Below are positions 23,500 to 35,239 of a stretch of DNA of 64,000 bases, piece by piece. Under the pieces are notes generated by a model that saw only the letters and a program-made list of their open reading frames with translations, did not search any database and had not been told where the DNA came from. The DNA is from Dipteronia dyeriana (taxonomy: Eukaryota; Streptophyta; Magnoliopsida; Sapindales; Sapindaceae): assembly GCA_032871835.1 (NCBI GenBank), contig CM065297.1, positions 87,255,052 through 87,319,051 on the forward strand. Direction: 5' to 3'. The first letter of the stretch is position 1; each line of letters begins with the position of its first letter. The translations under genes and the position numbers were made by a program.

Positions 23500-24840
23500 T
23501 ATCACTGAAATAAATAAAACATTCATTCAATTATTTATTTAAAACAAGTGCGAGTGCTTTGGCATAAATTTAAACATGATGCATGAACATGTTTAACGAA
23601 CTAGAACTACCCTAAAACTAGTTACTATACCACGACAATCCAACATACCACAAAGAAGTGTCGCCTTAGGGTCGGTCAAGTCTTTGCATGTTGAACCGAG
23701 ACACGCTCAATCAAATGATATTCTAGAATAACTCTTATTCCATATCATTCAACCATCGTTCATTCAGTCAGGTTTTTAATTAACAAACTTAATCAAAACC
23801 TTCGTGAGTGTAACCCACTATTTCAGATCTCAAGAGCTTAACTCGATAATTGTCGTCTTAGGGTCGGTCAATCCCGAAATACCCTCAGAAATCCTATCCA
23901 TTAGGAAGTCAACCTTGGTATTGACCTTTGTGAAAACACTCCTTAAGGAGGATGAAAGCAAAGCCGTCACGAGGCCCCACTCGGATCTCAAGGTGTTGGA
24001 CTAATGATGGAGACCGCGGGATATATATGTCATATATCCCTCTCCCACTCACTATTTTAAAATTAGGGTTTTCTATTAACCGTAAATGCACCTATACTCT
24101 ACAGGATTAAACGACTAACTTTAATCAAGTTATCTAGCGCAATAACTAATTAGAAACAAATTCTATTAACTAATAAATTATTAATGATTTTTAACAATTA
24201 AAAATCTAATTTATTAGTGAATAATCTAAGCTTTTGTAAACTATTTACTAAGATCAGATTATTACGTTAGTGTTTACCAAGTTTTAACTATTAAAACCCT
24301 AACACTTTATACGGTTCATTTATTATTATGTTATTAATCATATTAATCTTAATTACAATAAATGACCATATTAATCTAACTTATTAAACTCTTTACTAGC
24401 TAGATTAATATTAATGAGAATTACCAAGTTTTCTAACTATTTAAAAACTAATCTCATTATTCATAGCCAATTTATGTATTTACCTATTTTAATCACATTA
24501 AAAAAAATACATAAAATATCAGGCTATGATACATGTATGACATATCAAATATATTTATGTAGACGCATCTAATCTAAATGACATACGTATGCATAGCAAC
24601 ACTTTTATCATCACATAATATAAAGCATACATGAATTGATCAAATACGGTGGATTATTTAACCTAAAAAATTGGAATCTAAAATTATAAAAAAAATTCCA
24701 AGGCATTCCTTGGTCTTCTAGTAACTTTAGATATCTTCTAGTCTCTTTAGGTCACTCCGATTCATCTCATGAATCCTTCTTCGCGATTTTTCCAGGTCTT
24801 CAATATAGGTTACATTTTTTTTTCAATACAATAACAGTAA

Positions 24841-24874
<34 letters not shown>

Positions 24875-25047
24875 CAACTCATAAACCTTAAATCCACAGT
24901 ACCATATAATTAACGATCAATCATGTTTTTGTAAAAAAAATTTAAAAATTAATATACATACAAAAACATCATACAGTCAATTTAAATCGTGCATACACAA
25001 TCATACATACAGGAGCAACGAAAACAATTTCATGTTCTGAAATAAAT
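23500..25047. other. Leader of the copia element
   Basis: About 1.5 kb of AT-rich sequence lies between the primer site and Gag. It contains an ATA microsatellite near 24850-24870 and no recognisable gene. A leader this long is unusual for copia and may contain undetected older insertions. Confidence 0.55.
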
Positions 25048-25061
25048 TGGCTCTGATACCA
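25048..25061 (-). other. Primer binding site, initiator tRNA-Met type
   Basis: On the minus strand it reads TGGTATCAGAGCCA, complementary to the 3' end of plant initiator tRNA-Met, two bases from the LTR end at 25064. Confidence 0.92.
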
Positions 25062-25063
25062 GT

Positions 25064-25616
25064 TGTTGGAACCCCGTTTACCGATTACGCAACGGAACTA
25101 GGTTTTAAAAATTTTATACAGATCATAATCTGTATCTGGGACCAGTGAACTTAGGATCATAATTATTTTTCGAAACTAATGCATACAATATGTAAACACA
25201 GGAAATTAAAATCGATATCGATATAATCAAGAAGAAAATCTTACCAACGTTTGGAGGCTCCTTCACTTTTCGATATGCTCATATCTGAACCACTCGATTT
25301 TCCTCACTATCTCTCGGACTGGTAATTATATGTGGGAGCGTCACGGTCTCAGAAACTTGAATGGAAGATACAGAGAGAATTGAAGATGTAGAGAGAATTG
25401 AAGAAACTCTTTATTCTATAGAGAAAAAACTACGTAGAACACTTCTCGTAGTTGAAGCAAAAATTATATTATTTATTTTAGCTTCAGTGCAAAGACTTGC
25501 TTCTCTATTTTGTCAAAACACGCACATATGCATTACAACAGAGCAAACGCCCTCACAACATAGAAGCACCCTCACAACACGCACACATGGATGTTGTTTT
25601 TATAATTGATGCCTTA
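25064..25616 (-). repeat. Truncated 5' LTR of the copia element
   Basis: It matches 15934-16467 closely, up to the shared GTTTTTATAATTGATGCCTTAT. After 25616 similarity stops and unrelated sequence begins. Only about 26% of the LTR length remains, and its promoter-bearing U3 side is lost. Confidence 0.85.
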
Positions 25617-26131
25617 TGTTTACATATGTTGAGTATTATTTTAGGGTCCATTTTTATGTTTACTTATTTTGAAGTTTAAGGACCAATTTCATTTTATTTT
25701 AATTTATAAAAGGCCCAAATATTTACTTTGGCATTAGTCCAAATGTTTGGGATCAAATAAAATGTTCATGTTGATCAAAGTTTGCTGAAAAGTAAAAAAA
25801 AGTAAAAAAAAATAAAAAAAAATTAGGCCCATTACAAATAAAGTACAAAAAGAATTTTGATTTAGATATATCACTGAAGGTCCAATAGGGTTTCTTCATT
25901 TTTTTATTCTAATTCATTTTTTAATTATATGTATAGAATATATTAAAAGAAAAATTATGACTTTGAATGACACAATTCATTTTTTAAATTATATGTATAG
26001 AATATGTTAAAAAAATGGTGGGACCTAATTTGTGATAACACCCTATTCCTTATTTGAGTTGTCATAAGGTCCATTTTCCCACTTTTTAAAACTTTCGCCC
26101 CAGGTCCCAATATCGTTTGGGCCGACCCTAC
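25617..26131. mobile_element. Possible hAT-related fragment with one terminal end
   Basis: The right end 26095-26131 (TTTCGCCCCAGGTCCC... GGGCCGACCCT) resembles the right end of the element at 14796-15516. The interior has a duplicated segment (about 25912 and 25977, both with AATTATATGTATAGAATAT). No matching left terminus was found at the LTR junction, so the limits are uncertain. Confidence 0.35.
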
Positions 26132-27575
26132 AGCTTATAAAGTATGTTGAATATTACATTTAATAATCATGGAATTTTATGTCATTAATACAATATTAAT
26201 AACATTAAATGTCAACAAATATTAAATAAAATATAAATATATTTATTAATTCAGTAAAAAGATTAAAAACATTTATTCTTAGGACACTTTTCCCGGCAAT
26301 GGATACCATATAATTTATAAAAAATAAAACCAATAATTATGTTAGACCATTGATTTGCTGGATAAATTGAGTTCTATGCATAAAAATAAAAATATATTAA
26401 GAAAGAAACGATTGGAAATTTGTATTCTCAATTATTTTGTCTCAAACAATATCTTAAAGGGGTACTGTAGACACCCCAAACTTCACTTAATGATTCCTCA
26501 TTTCCTAAGAGCCATCACTAAAAAATTAAATAAATAATTAGTTTTGTGGCCAAAAGCGGCGTGGCCAATAGGCTCTATTGCTGAATTGGAGGAGGCACGT
26601 TGCCTCCATTAAAACATTTCGGAGACGGCCACGACCTCTTCCCATTAATTGAGAGAAGCTCGGTCAGTTTCGTACTGTCGGGCATAAGGAGACCTTGTTG
26701 AACTTCCAATTTTAAGGTTAAGGACCTAAGGTTACTTATTGGTTTTGATGGAAATTAGTGATTTTTGGGTAAATAGTGTGTTTTATATATATATAATTTA
26801 GTTGTATAAGGTTGTTTTAGAAAATTAGTAGTTTGTTTATTATGATTTAATAATTAAGTTAAAAGTTAAAATATATTGTTTCCTTTTAAAAAATGTTATA
26901 GTGTACAAACCCATATAATAGATAAAATAGAACTATAACACATCACCTCATAATTTATATATTATTGAAAATACACCTATCACATCATTTAGGTAATCTA
27001 ATATTATTATTATTATTATTATTATTTTAGTTGTTGTGGATCTTAGCTGTCCTTAATTTAAAGAAAGGAAAATGTTTTAATCTTTAAGATCTTTTAATAT
27101 GTTTATTTTTTTTTCTTTTGGGGTGTCTTAGCCCAAATATTGAGTGTTTTTTTTTTTACGAGTATACTCCTTATTATTTCATTTTAATATGATAACAATG
27201 TATTATTTTAATGAAATAATATAAAGTGAAATTGTCTTAGGAATGAGGTCTTTTCATGTTGATTTATCCATAAGAGGTTGTCTGGCCTCCTCTATCAGTG
27301 ATGACGAGGCCAACAGCCGTTGCCTTGAAGGTCGACGACATTTCATTGAGAATGGAGAAAGCATGTAGCCTCCTCTTGTAAAACGAATAAGAGGAGACTG
27401 CAAGTTGCAACCTCCTCCTTCAATTGAAGGAGGTCAGCTAACCCCCTCTCATCAGAGGTGTCGATTGGCCTTCTCTCAATATAACCCAAGCTGATGCACC
27501 GCCCCACCAATCGCCTTCTCCTTCAATTTACAGTTCGAGTTAAAGTGTTTTTATTAATTTAATTACATAAAGTTA
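26132..27575. other. Intergenic DNA, unrecognised repeats
   Basis: No gene is recognised. Two stretches rich in CCTCCTC/GAGGAGG and GGCC-type words (26545-26700 and 27265-27530) stand out from the AT-rich surroundings and may be the ends of an undescribed DNA element. An ATT microsatellite lies at 27001-27027. Confidence 0.45.
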
Positions 27576-27962
27576 GAGCATCTTTAATATTGTGTGAATA
27601 TTAAAATTTAATATAGTATAAAAACATTCCCCTAATGCAGAGCTAAATATTGTGCTAAATTTGACATATGTTGTATCAAATTTGACACGGTAATAAATAC
27701 TTCTTTCTTAATTATGATATTTTAAAATAATTTAAATTTAATATACATTAATGATATTTAATCAAAATCTATTTTATCCAATTATTCTTCAGCAATTTAA
27801 TGAATGTATTAATAGAAAGTGTTGACTTTTATAATTTTAATTAATAAAATAATAAAAATAACATATTAAATACAATTGTGCTAAATTGTTGTGTCAAATA
27901 TAGTATTTTACATTTTTTTTGCCAAATTTAGCATTGATAATAACACATGCATTGGAGATGGT
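27576..27962. mobile_element. MITE-like element with GAGCATCT-type ends
   Basis: The left end GAGCATCTTTAATATTGTGT and the right end read inward, AACCATCTCCAATGCATGTGT, are imperfect inverted repeats of a type common in plant MITEs. Internal AAATTTGACA and GCTAAAT words also recur in inverted order. No clean target duplication is seen. Confidence 0.5.
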
Positions 27963-28138
27963 TTTATTGTAGAAAATAAGTCTTCGTTTATCGATCGTAA
28001 CTTAGGGCCAATTTGTTATTGCTGTAACTTTTATAATAATCATGGTTAGTTGTACTTAAGAAATAATCGGTTGTGAAATTAAACCGTTAATGTTTGGTTA
28101 ATTGTATTTTTAAAACTTTTATATAGCTCAAAAGCAGT

Positions 28139-28180
<42 letters not shown>

Positions 28181-28612
28181 TGGTAATTTTATTCCAAAGT
28201 TACTAAAACTAATTACAATGATAAAAATATACATGATTTTAAAACTTTATTTCATTTTTTATTAATTATATATATTAAATCAACATTAAAGTATAATATT
28301 TTAATTAGAAAAAAATCTATAAGAACAATAAAAATATTTTTTAAAAGATTTTATAAATTAAATCAATAATTAAGTAAATATTTAATTACGAAGTTAAATA
28401 AGATATATAAATTATTTTAACATGATTTCATAAGGATAATAATGATATTTTAACATATTCATTAAATGTTAAAATAGATTATTCCATAATCACTTTTGAA
28501 AAGTAATTCCCCACGTACTTTTTAAAATCACTATCAAAACTTCACATTATTAAATGATCACTTTTAGAAATTTTATCAAACATCATTTTACATTAAAATT
28601 ATAAAATAAACT
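27963..28612. other. AT-rich DNA with long AT microsatellite
   Basis: It contains an uninterrupted AT dinucleotide run at about 28142-28177. The remainder is AT-rich and without coding features. The Tat-like element inserted at its right edge. Confidence 0.6.
28608..28612. other. Target-site duplication (left) of Tat-like element
   Basis: AAACT directly before TGTTGACG; it repeats exactly at 40504-40508. Confidence 0.9.
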
Positions 28613-29486
28613 TGTTGACGTCGATTTCTGGATTATGTCAGAAAAGCCAACAAGGATTGGATTCGGCTATTGATTCAAAGAGAAAGAGATTCAGAGAGAG
28701 TAATGAAGACAAGTTTTATGTGGTAAAACTCCGATGACCGGAGAAACGTCTACGGGTGGTTGATGGATCAACCAAGCCAAAATCCACTATGAAAATATGA
28801 TGTTTACAAGCTCTCGATCTCTCTTTTTTCTCTCAGTATTTGCTATGATTGATGTATGCTATTTTTCCTATCTATTTTGGAACCAGATTATGGGTCTATT
28901 TATATGCTTATAGAACCCTAATCTGCTTTGTACAAGTAATACGAGATCTTTGTATTTAATTGTGATTCGGTTACTTGTTTGAGGTTGATTTGTCTTCTTT
29001 CCTATTTCGGAGTCTCTTATGGAAATCGAGTGGGATTCTAGTAGTGCAGTTCAATTTGGACTTGTTTCCTTATAAGAATGTAGTCTTCGTAAAGAAATCA
29101 GGTTATTTCCTGATTGAGGACTCTTCTAACTTAATGTTCCATTTTATTTGGGGTTCCTTCTTGATGGATATCTTCGCGTATTTAATGACTTAATCCGTGT
29201 GAAATAAGCACCAAGTTCTTACTCGAGTCATATTTATTCCCGAGTAAGAGCAATACCTGATGGTCCAGAGTAGCACCGTTTGAGCCCGAATGGAAGCGTT
29301 GTTTAACAAGTCCCGAGTGTTGTTAACTGATCCCGAGTAGGTTTCATTCAATATATGCTTACTCGGGCTTTCTTCTCTTTAATGATGCCTCGTAGGATAT
29401 TTCCTGAGTGCCCATTTGGGCGTCTACCAGGCTATTTTCTCCTTCTTGTCAATGACGTGTATGCTTGATAAAATTCACATACGACA
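28613..29486 (-). repeat. 3' LTR of the Tat-like element
   Basis: It runs from TGTTGACGTCG to ATACGACA and matches 39629-40503 with few differences. It contains several CCCGAGT or ACTCGGG words (29215-29370), which may be a promoter-side motif cluster. Confidence 0.92.
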
Positions 29487-29501
29487 ATACCCCCTTAAAA
29501 T
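29487..29501 (-). other. Polypurine tract of the Tat-like element
   Basis: On the minus strand TTTTAAGGGGGTAT runs into the LTR start TGTCGTATG. Confidence 0.8.
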
Positions 29502-29979
29502 ATTTTTGCCAAGTAAATTTCATTTCGAGCAAGAGTATTTTAATCGTCTTAATTTTTACTCGTCAGAATAGCCGTATTGTCATAATGGCGTGTCTTAATG
29601 GTGACTCTGTAATTTCGATTCGCTTCATCACACGAGATCTTAAATGATGGCGACGTTTTGAAGTTCTGACGGTCGAAGACTACTTCCTATTTTGACACGC
29701 GTCCCTCGTCTCTTCGTTTTTCAATATCATTTATGAGAAATGATTTTTGCGTTTCCCCAAACGCCGCCTACGTCATCGAGTTTCGTCATAAGTTTTTTCC
29801 CGCCTTGAAATCCTAGGGCTTCGTGTCGTATCTTCTTTAAATTCTTTGCTGAGAGTCATCGTTGGTTTATTCTCAACAATTTTCAGCAGAAATTTCTTTA
29901 AACTCAGATTTCTTTATCCAGAAGTTCGCGATTCTCCGTTTGAAGATCTTGCATCAATCTCAATTCAAGGTTAGTTTTA

Positions 29980-32824
29980 ATGGGGCCATCTTCCCGCCAT
30001 CGTCTCTTTAAAATCGCTTTTGATGCATTAGAATGTGGGGATTTCCAGTTAGTTTCTTGCATTAAACGATTACTGGGGGATATCCCAATAGATGAACCTC
30101 CATTCTTAGAGGTTGATGTTTCTGAGCTTCACCCTGACGTCACTTTTAGCCCTGTATCGAGTTCTCCATCTAGTTCTGATTCTGATATTTCTGATCACAG
30201 GGTATCTTTTCGAAGGATGGGTAAATATCAGAGCAGAAGTAAGGTATACAAGCACGGCTCGAGCAACGTTCAGACCAGAGAACAGACTGTTAACGAGAGT
30301 GACGTTGATGAAGTGTACAGGGCGTCTCGCCTTTCGTTTTTTGATACTCGCCCGAGCGGCTTTGATACTGAGCCTAATGTGGTCTGGCCAGCTGAGGTAG
30401 AAAAATACCGCTCCCGATTAGATTTACCTGACTCAGTCACTTTGGTTCCTGCGGGGGATAGAGCCGTATGGAATCCTCCTGAGGGTATGGTCGCGATTTA
30501 TGGATCCATGTTTTACTACATCGTCACACTTCCCTTTCATCCATTTATTGCCTGATTTTTGGCTGAAGCAGGGATAGCCCCAGCTCAATTGGCACCGAAT
30601 AGTTTCAAAGTCTTGATGTGCATGTGGCACATGTTCAGTCGAATGAACCTTTCGCCGCCTTCCCCGAATGAAATCAGGTATTTCTTTATGCTGAGGCAGG
30701 TTAGCAAAACGGAGACCTATTTTCTTGCACCTACTCCATCGGACGGTTGGGTCCCCAAAGAAGCAAAGGTGAATCGGGAGGTCGATGTTTCTGATGGCCC
30801 AAAAAAGAAGGGTTTTGTATAGGGATTCCCTACATCCAACAAGTTCTGGAAGAACAGTTGGTTTTTTACTGGAGTGGCTCTCTGGCTCAACGTCACTGTC
30901 GGATCTGGGGATTCCCGAACGGTGTTAAGTGTTTCCCGTTTCTTTTGTTCCCCCGAAGCGTGGAACAGAAAAATAATTGATTATAATGATTCTGAGCTGA
31001 AGAGGCTGACTCGGGCAGCTGTTCGTACTTTGGAGAAGAGGAGCAAGAGCTACCTTTTTAAAGAGGAGGATTTGATAAAGCTCGGCTTCTTCAGACAGAT
31101 TTCGGGCCATCGCAGGCGATGTAAGTAACCCGGTGCCCTTTCTGTTGTATTTTTCTACTTTTCATTTTCTTTTCTAACATGATTTTTTTTTCTAGTGTTC
31201 GATACGGAAGTTGTCAGCGATCTTCAGGCTCGCCAGGTGAAGGCGATTCTGCAAGCAAGTAGAAAGGAGGCTTCCCGTCAGGGCAATGAGGGTATTGCTC
31301 CACCCGAGCCTGATGAGGAAACCGACAGTGCTGAGGAACGAATTCCTTAGTGCGTTGTTCAGGGTGCTCAGCCTCATACTCAGGATTCTGCTGGTCCAAG
31401 TGGCCAGAGTGAAGGCCCGTGTGAAGAGCCTGTTGGACAGTTTGAAGCCGGCGACGGTGGTAACGTCTTGACGGATCAAGTGCCTGTAGGTGCCGAATTC
31501 TTTGAGTCTTTTCGGGACGATCCACAGGAAGATCCTGTTGCTGATCTTAACTTCCACCGTTCTCGGGGTGAGAAGCGAAAGGCAGTTAGTTCGCCGTCTC
31601 ATCCTCTCAAAGTTCCTCGGGTAGTCTCATTTATTGACTCCTGTGACGAAGATGTTGCGGATGAGATTGCCCCGAGTGTTGGTGCTGGAGCATCAGTAGA
31701 TGCAGCCGCTTTAGAACCGAGTAAGGCTTCTTCTATCCCCAAAGTTAGAGATATAGGGGCTGAACCTTCGGGGGTTCCTTCTCCATCCTTAGAACCTAAC
31801 AGGGCTTCTCCTACCCCCGAGTTTGGAAATCTGGGAGCTGAACCCTCGGGGGTTCCTTTATTCCTTTCTCCCCAAGATATGCTACGGGAGATGTCCTCCG
31901 GTTTGGCTTTTATCGGGGAAGACCGTTGGAGCAGTTTTTGGAATGGTTCCCTAACCGAACGTCTCCAAAATGTTTTTAACGGTGCATCTTATGTAAGTTG
32001 AATCCGAATCCTTTATTGTTTTGCTTCTGCCAGATTTCTAAGTATATTCCTTTGCAGATGGTGGTCGAATTCGCTGAGCTTATTCAGACGCAACAACATC
32101 AAACCGATCGAATAAGGCGTCTAGAGGCTTAGCTGAAGGCGAGTGAGGAGGGCCATGCTCGAGCCGAGAAAGCTTACCAGCAGGAGGTCGGTTCTGTACA
32201 AATATTTACCGACCATTGTTTGGCGAAGCAGGTTGAAGCCGAGGACAAGGCATCTCTGGCAGAGGAGAAGGTTGCATCACTTCAAAATCTTCAATCTTCT
32301 GCTGAAGAATCCATGCTCAAGGCCGAGCAGGAGGAAGAGCAGGCGAAGTCGGCGTATGACCAAAAAATCAAAGATCTGGAGCGCCAAGTGCTGACAGCTG
32401 AATCCTTTTCCAGAGAGGCCAGGTTGGAACTTGAAGTCCAAGGGGTGGATCGTTTTAAAAGATCCCCTGCTTACGATGCCCTACTTCTTCTGAAATTTCA
32501 ACGTGGGCTAGTTTCGGTCAGCGAGTTCTTCAAAGTTAATAATAGGGCGACTGAGAAGGCCCGAGCTAATTGGGAGCTGTCAATCAAACATCACGTGGAC
32601 CGGTCCTTGGAATCTCTTCGAATTCAGATGAAGGAATGGAGAGCCTACTGCCGTAGTCAAGGCAAAGAGCCTCATCCCATGCATTTAGAGATTCCGTCTG
32701 AACATTCTCTCTCGACCTTTTATGCAAGTCAATAGTCGGTGGAGAGTGTAGTCCAGAACGTCGGGCCAGTCCCGGGTGAGGATTACAGCCAGTGGATGGA
32801 TGATACTGTCGACGATATCACTTG
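29980..32824 (+). pseudogene. Antisense spliced additional ORF (aORF) of Tat-like element
   Basis: Transcribed opposite to gag-pol, it reads as three exons: 29980-31120, 31196-31992 and 32058-32824. The introns 31121-31195 and 31993-32057 have GTAAGT donors and TTTCTAG or TTTGCAG acceptors. The protein starts MGPSSRHRLFKIAFDALECG. An acidic Ser-rich stretch follows, then an LPFHPFI...LAEAGIAPAQLAPNSF region like the plant 'putative gypsy-type transposon' family. The third exon is a long Glu/Lys/Ala-rich coiled coil. Five in-frame stops (30553 TGA; 30820, 31348, 32130 and 32733 TAG) break it; all fit C-to-T change of Arg or Gln codons. Function is unknown; Tat elements are known to carry such extra ORFs. 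Confidence 0.75.
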
Positions 32825-32990
32825 ACCGTCTAATGAGAGTCTGCTTCATGAGTACGAGGTGGTGCCAGATCCGAGTATTGGTAAAGGCTCGAAATCCTCG
32901 CAACCTTAATTTTATAGAATTGTAGAAAATTATGATTATTTTTTACTTGTACATAACCATTCTTTGAACTGTAACCATTCTTTTAGGAGC

Positions 32991-32996
32991 AATAAA
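32991..32996 (+). promoter_or_regulatory. Poly(A) signal downstream of aORF
   Basis: AATAAA lies about 170 bp after the last in-frame stop of the antisense ORF and before the 91-bp repeats, a fitting place for 3' end formation of that transcript. Confidence 0.45.
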
Positions 32997-33064
32997 ATTC
33001 TATTTTATTTTGAATTGAATGGTCTTGATCTGTTTATTGCTGATTGTTGTCGAAACTGTATTAA

Positions 33065-33345
33065 ACTGGCTGATATTCGGGTAACTTAACCGAGTATCTT
33101 ATTAAATCGGTTGTTACCCGAATGACTTCAATTGTCAAGTATCTTATTAAACTGGCTTCTTCAATGTTCGGGTAACTTAACCGAGTATCTTATTAAACCG
33201 GTTGTTACCCGAATGACTTCATTTGCCAAGTGTCTTATTAAACTGGCTTCTTCAAGGTTCAGGTAACTTAACCGAGTATCTTATTAAACCGGTTGTTACC
33301 CGAATGACTTCAATTGCCAAGTATCTTATTAAACTGGCTATTTAT
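33065..33345. repeat. 91-bp tandem repeats between aORF and pol
   Basis: Three units share GGTAACTTAACCGAGTATCT, starting at 33080, 33171 and 33262, giving an exact 91-bp period. Each unit holds an inverted pair (TTCGGGTAAC ... GTTACCCGAA), so the array could fold into hairpins on either transcript. It lies where the two convergent transcripts of the element would end. Confidence 0.85.
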
Positions 33346-33901
33346 TATTAACCGAGTCGTCTTGAAACATGCAAGTTTGCACTTGTGTTTCATACCCGGT
33401 TGCTATCAGAACATTACATCAAGGCTCACCATGATCATACGTTCGAGTCCTTACACAATACCAAAGACGTCTCCCCAGTTTTTATGCGCAAGGGTTTGTC
33501 GAATCGTTGAGCTCTTTTTTTTTAAAAGAAATTGCTTCAACACAGCTACGCATTTCATCGAAATTTCTACCGATAGCGTCCCGAGTATTTTTCCAGAGTC
33601 TGGTGCATCGGGTTTGCCTTTTTGCGAAGGTCATTTTGATCCTGCTCGGCTGGCATGCTTCTCCGCCCATTCGGGATTTAATGGTCCCGAGAATTCTATT
33701 TGCATGTTCTTATTATCATGCTCTTCTTCCATATGTTCTTATTATCATATTCTTTCTTTTGGAAATCCCGAGCTAGATGCTTTTCTTTCAGAAATTTTGA
33801 GTCGTTTTATTTATTACTACAAAAATCAACAAAGATTGAAATTACAGTTTAATATTTATCCTAACTAATATTGTCCTGACTAGAAAAAAGAACATGTAAT
33901 T

Positions 33902-35239
33902 TTAAGGATAGAAAATCTTCAGATAATAGGCATTGCATGGTCGGGGTAAAACCCCTTCATTGGGTCGAGCAATCCAATAAGCTTCATGGCCAACTATCCC
34001 CTCGATCTTGTATGGACCTTTCCATTTATTAGCCAGGGATCCTGCGGCTTTATTTTTTATGTTTAATGACATCTTTCTAAGCACCAGGTCTCCTAGCTGG
34101 AATTTCCTGATCCGAACACGAGAGTTGTAGTGGCGAGCCACTCTTTGTTGATATGTTGTATTTCTTATTCGGGACTTATCCCTCTTTTCTTCTAGCTCAT
34201 CCAAACTTTGTAGTAGCATATCAACATTCTGTTCTTCATCATATAGCCTGACCCGTAGTGACGCATACGATATTTCTATGGAAATAACAACTTCTGTTCC
34301 AAATGCTAAAGTGTATGGAGTCTCTCTTGTTGAAGTCCCCGCTGTCGTCCGATATGCCCATAATACTTCGGGAAGCTTTTCAACCCAGCTTTTTTTTTTT
34401 GGCATCCAGCTTTGCTTTGATGGTGTGCTTGATAATTTTATTTACTGCTTCTACCTGCCCATTTGTTTGAGGGTGGCATAGTAATTAGCAATCTGGTACT
34501 TCTCGCACAACTGTCTGAACTTCAGGTTATCAAACTGGGTGCCATTGTCAGTGATTATAGTGTCCGGAACTCCAAACCTATAAAGTATGTTTTTCTGTAC
34601 AAAATTTATGGTGTTAGCTTCTGTGATATGCACCAGCGCTTCAGCTTCTGCCCATTTTGTGAAATAATCGTCAGCGACTATGGCGTGTTTTGCTCCACCC
34701 CCTGTCCCAGCTGGTATTGGGTCGATCAGGTCTAAACCCCACATGGCGAATGGCCATGGGGCTGTAAGGTTTCTGAGTTTTTTTGGGGGTTGTCGGATAT
34801 CGTTAGCAATCCTTTGACAGGTATTGCAACATTCCGACCATTGATGTGCGTCTGAGAAAAGCGCCAGTAATAGCCTTGCCTGAGTACCTTATGCGCCAGA
34901 CTTCCCCAGTGTGGTTCCCGTAAACTCCTCCGTGGATCTCTTGAAGTATTTGATGTGCATCTTCTTCCGGTACACATCTCTGGAGAGCTCGGGAAAACCC
35001 TCTTCTGTATAATTCTCCTCTGATCATGGTATACCTAGTCGATCGATACCTGATGCGCTTTGCTAATACCGGATCTTTAGGGAGCACGCCTTCTTCCAGG
35101 AACCTTCTCAGCTGGACCATCCAACCGTCTTGCGGTGTTCAGATTTCTAAAATTTCCAAATGTTTAGGTTCAGTTGTACTTGGTTTAATGAGGTGTGCAA
35201 CTGGAATGGTCTTTGGTCTGATTGAGGTTGTTGCTGACG
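33902..35239 (-). pseudogene. Integrase of the Tat-like element
   Basis: Several frames on the minus strand together give integrase. These are the zinc-finger part (35120-34803), the catalytic core (34744-34451, with LDLIDPIP and ITDNGTQF supplying two Asp of the DDE triad), and the C-terminal part (34405-33902, with WAYRTTAGTSTRETPY and the KWKGPYKI motif). The region of the catalytic Glu is disturbed by a frame change near 34430-34460. The product would insert element DNA into chromosomes; this copy is broken. Confidence 0.85.

Larger units (their letters stand above)
15934..25616 (-). mobile_element. Decayed Ty1/copia retrotransposon with nested solo LTR
   Basis: The minus-strand order is truncated 5' LTR (25616 to 25064), initiator-Met primer site (25061-25048), long leader, gag (start 23499), protease, integrase, RT, RNase H, polypurine tract and 3' LTR (18033-15934). 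A foreign 1.57-kb LTR (19865-21437) interrupts pol. Stops and frameshifts are scattered through every domain. The two LTRs align from their inner ends for about 550 bp and then part at 25616, so about three quarters of the 5' LTR is gone. The element cannot be active. Confidence 0.88.

Noticed and set aside
25048..25061. tRNA genes at the primer-site matches
   Set aside because: Only the 3' ends of tRNAs match; no cloverleaf is present, so these are primer sites and not tRNA genes.
33065..33345. CRISPR-like array
   Set aside because: Units are directly adjacent with no unique spacers, and the genome is a plant's; these are tandem repeats.
33314..33868. 184-aa plus-strand ORF near the 91-bp repeats
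   Set aside because: It runs through the tandem repeats and the pol 3' flank, has no recognisable domain and is not part of the spliced antisense ORF.
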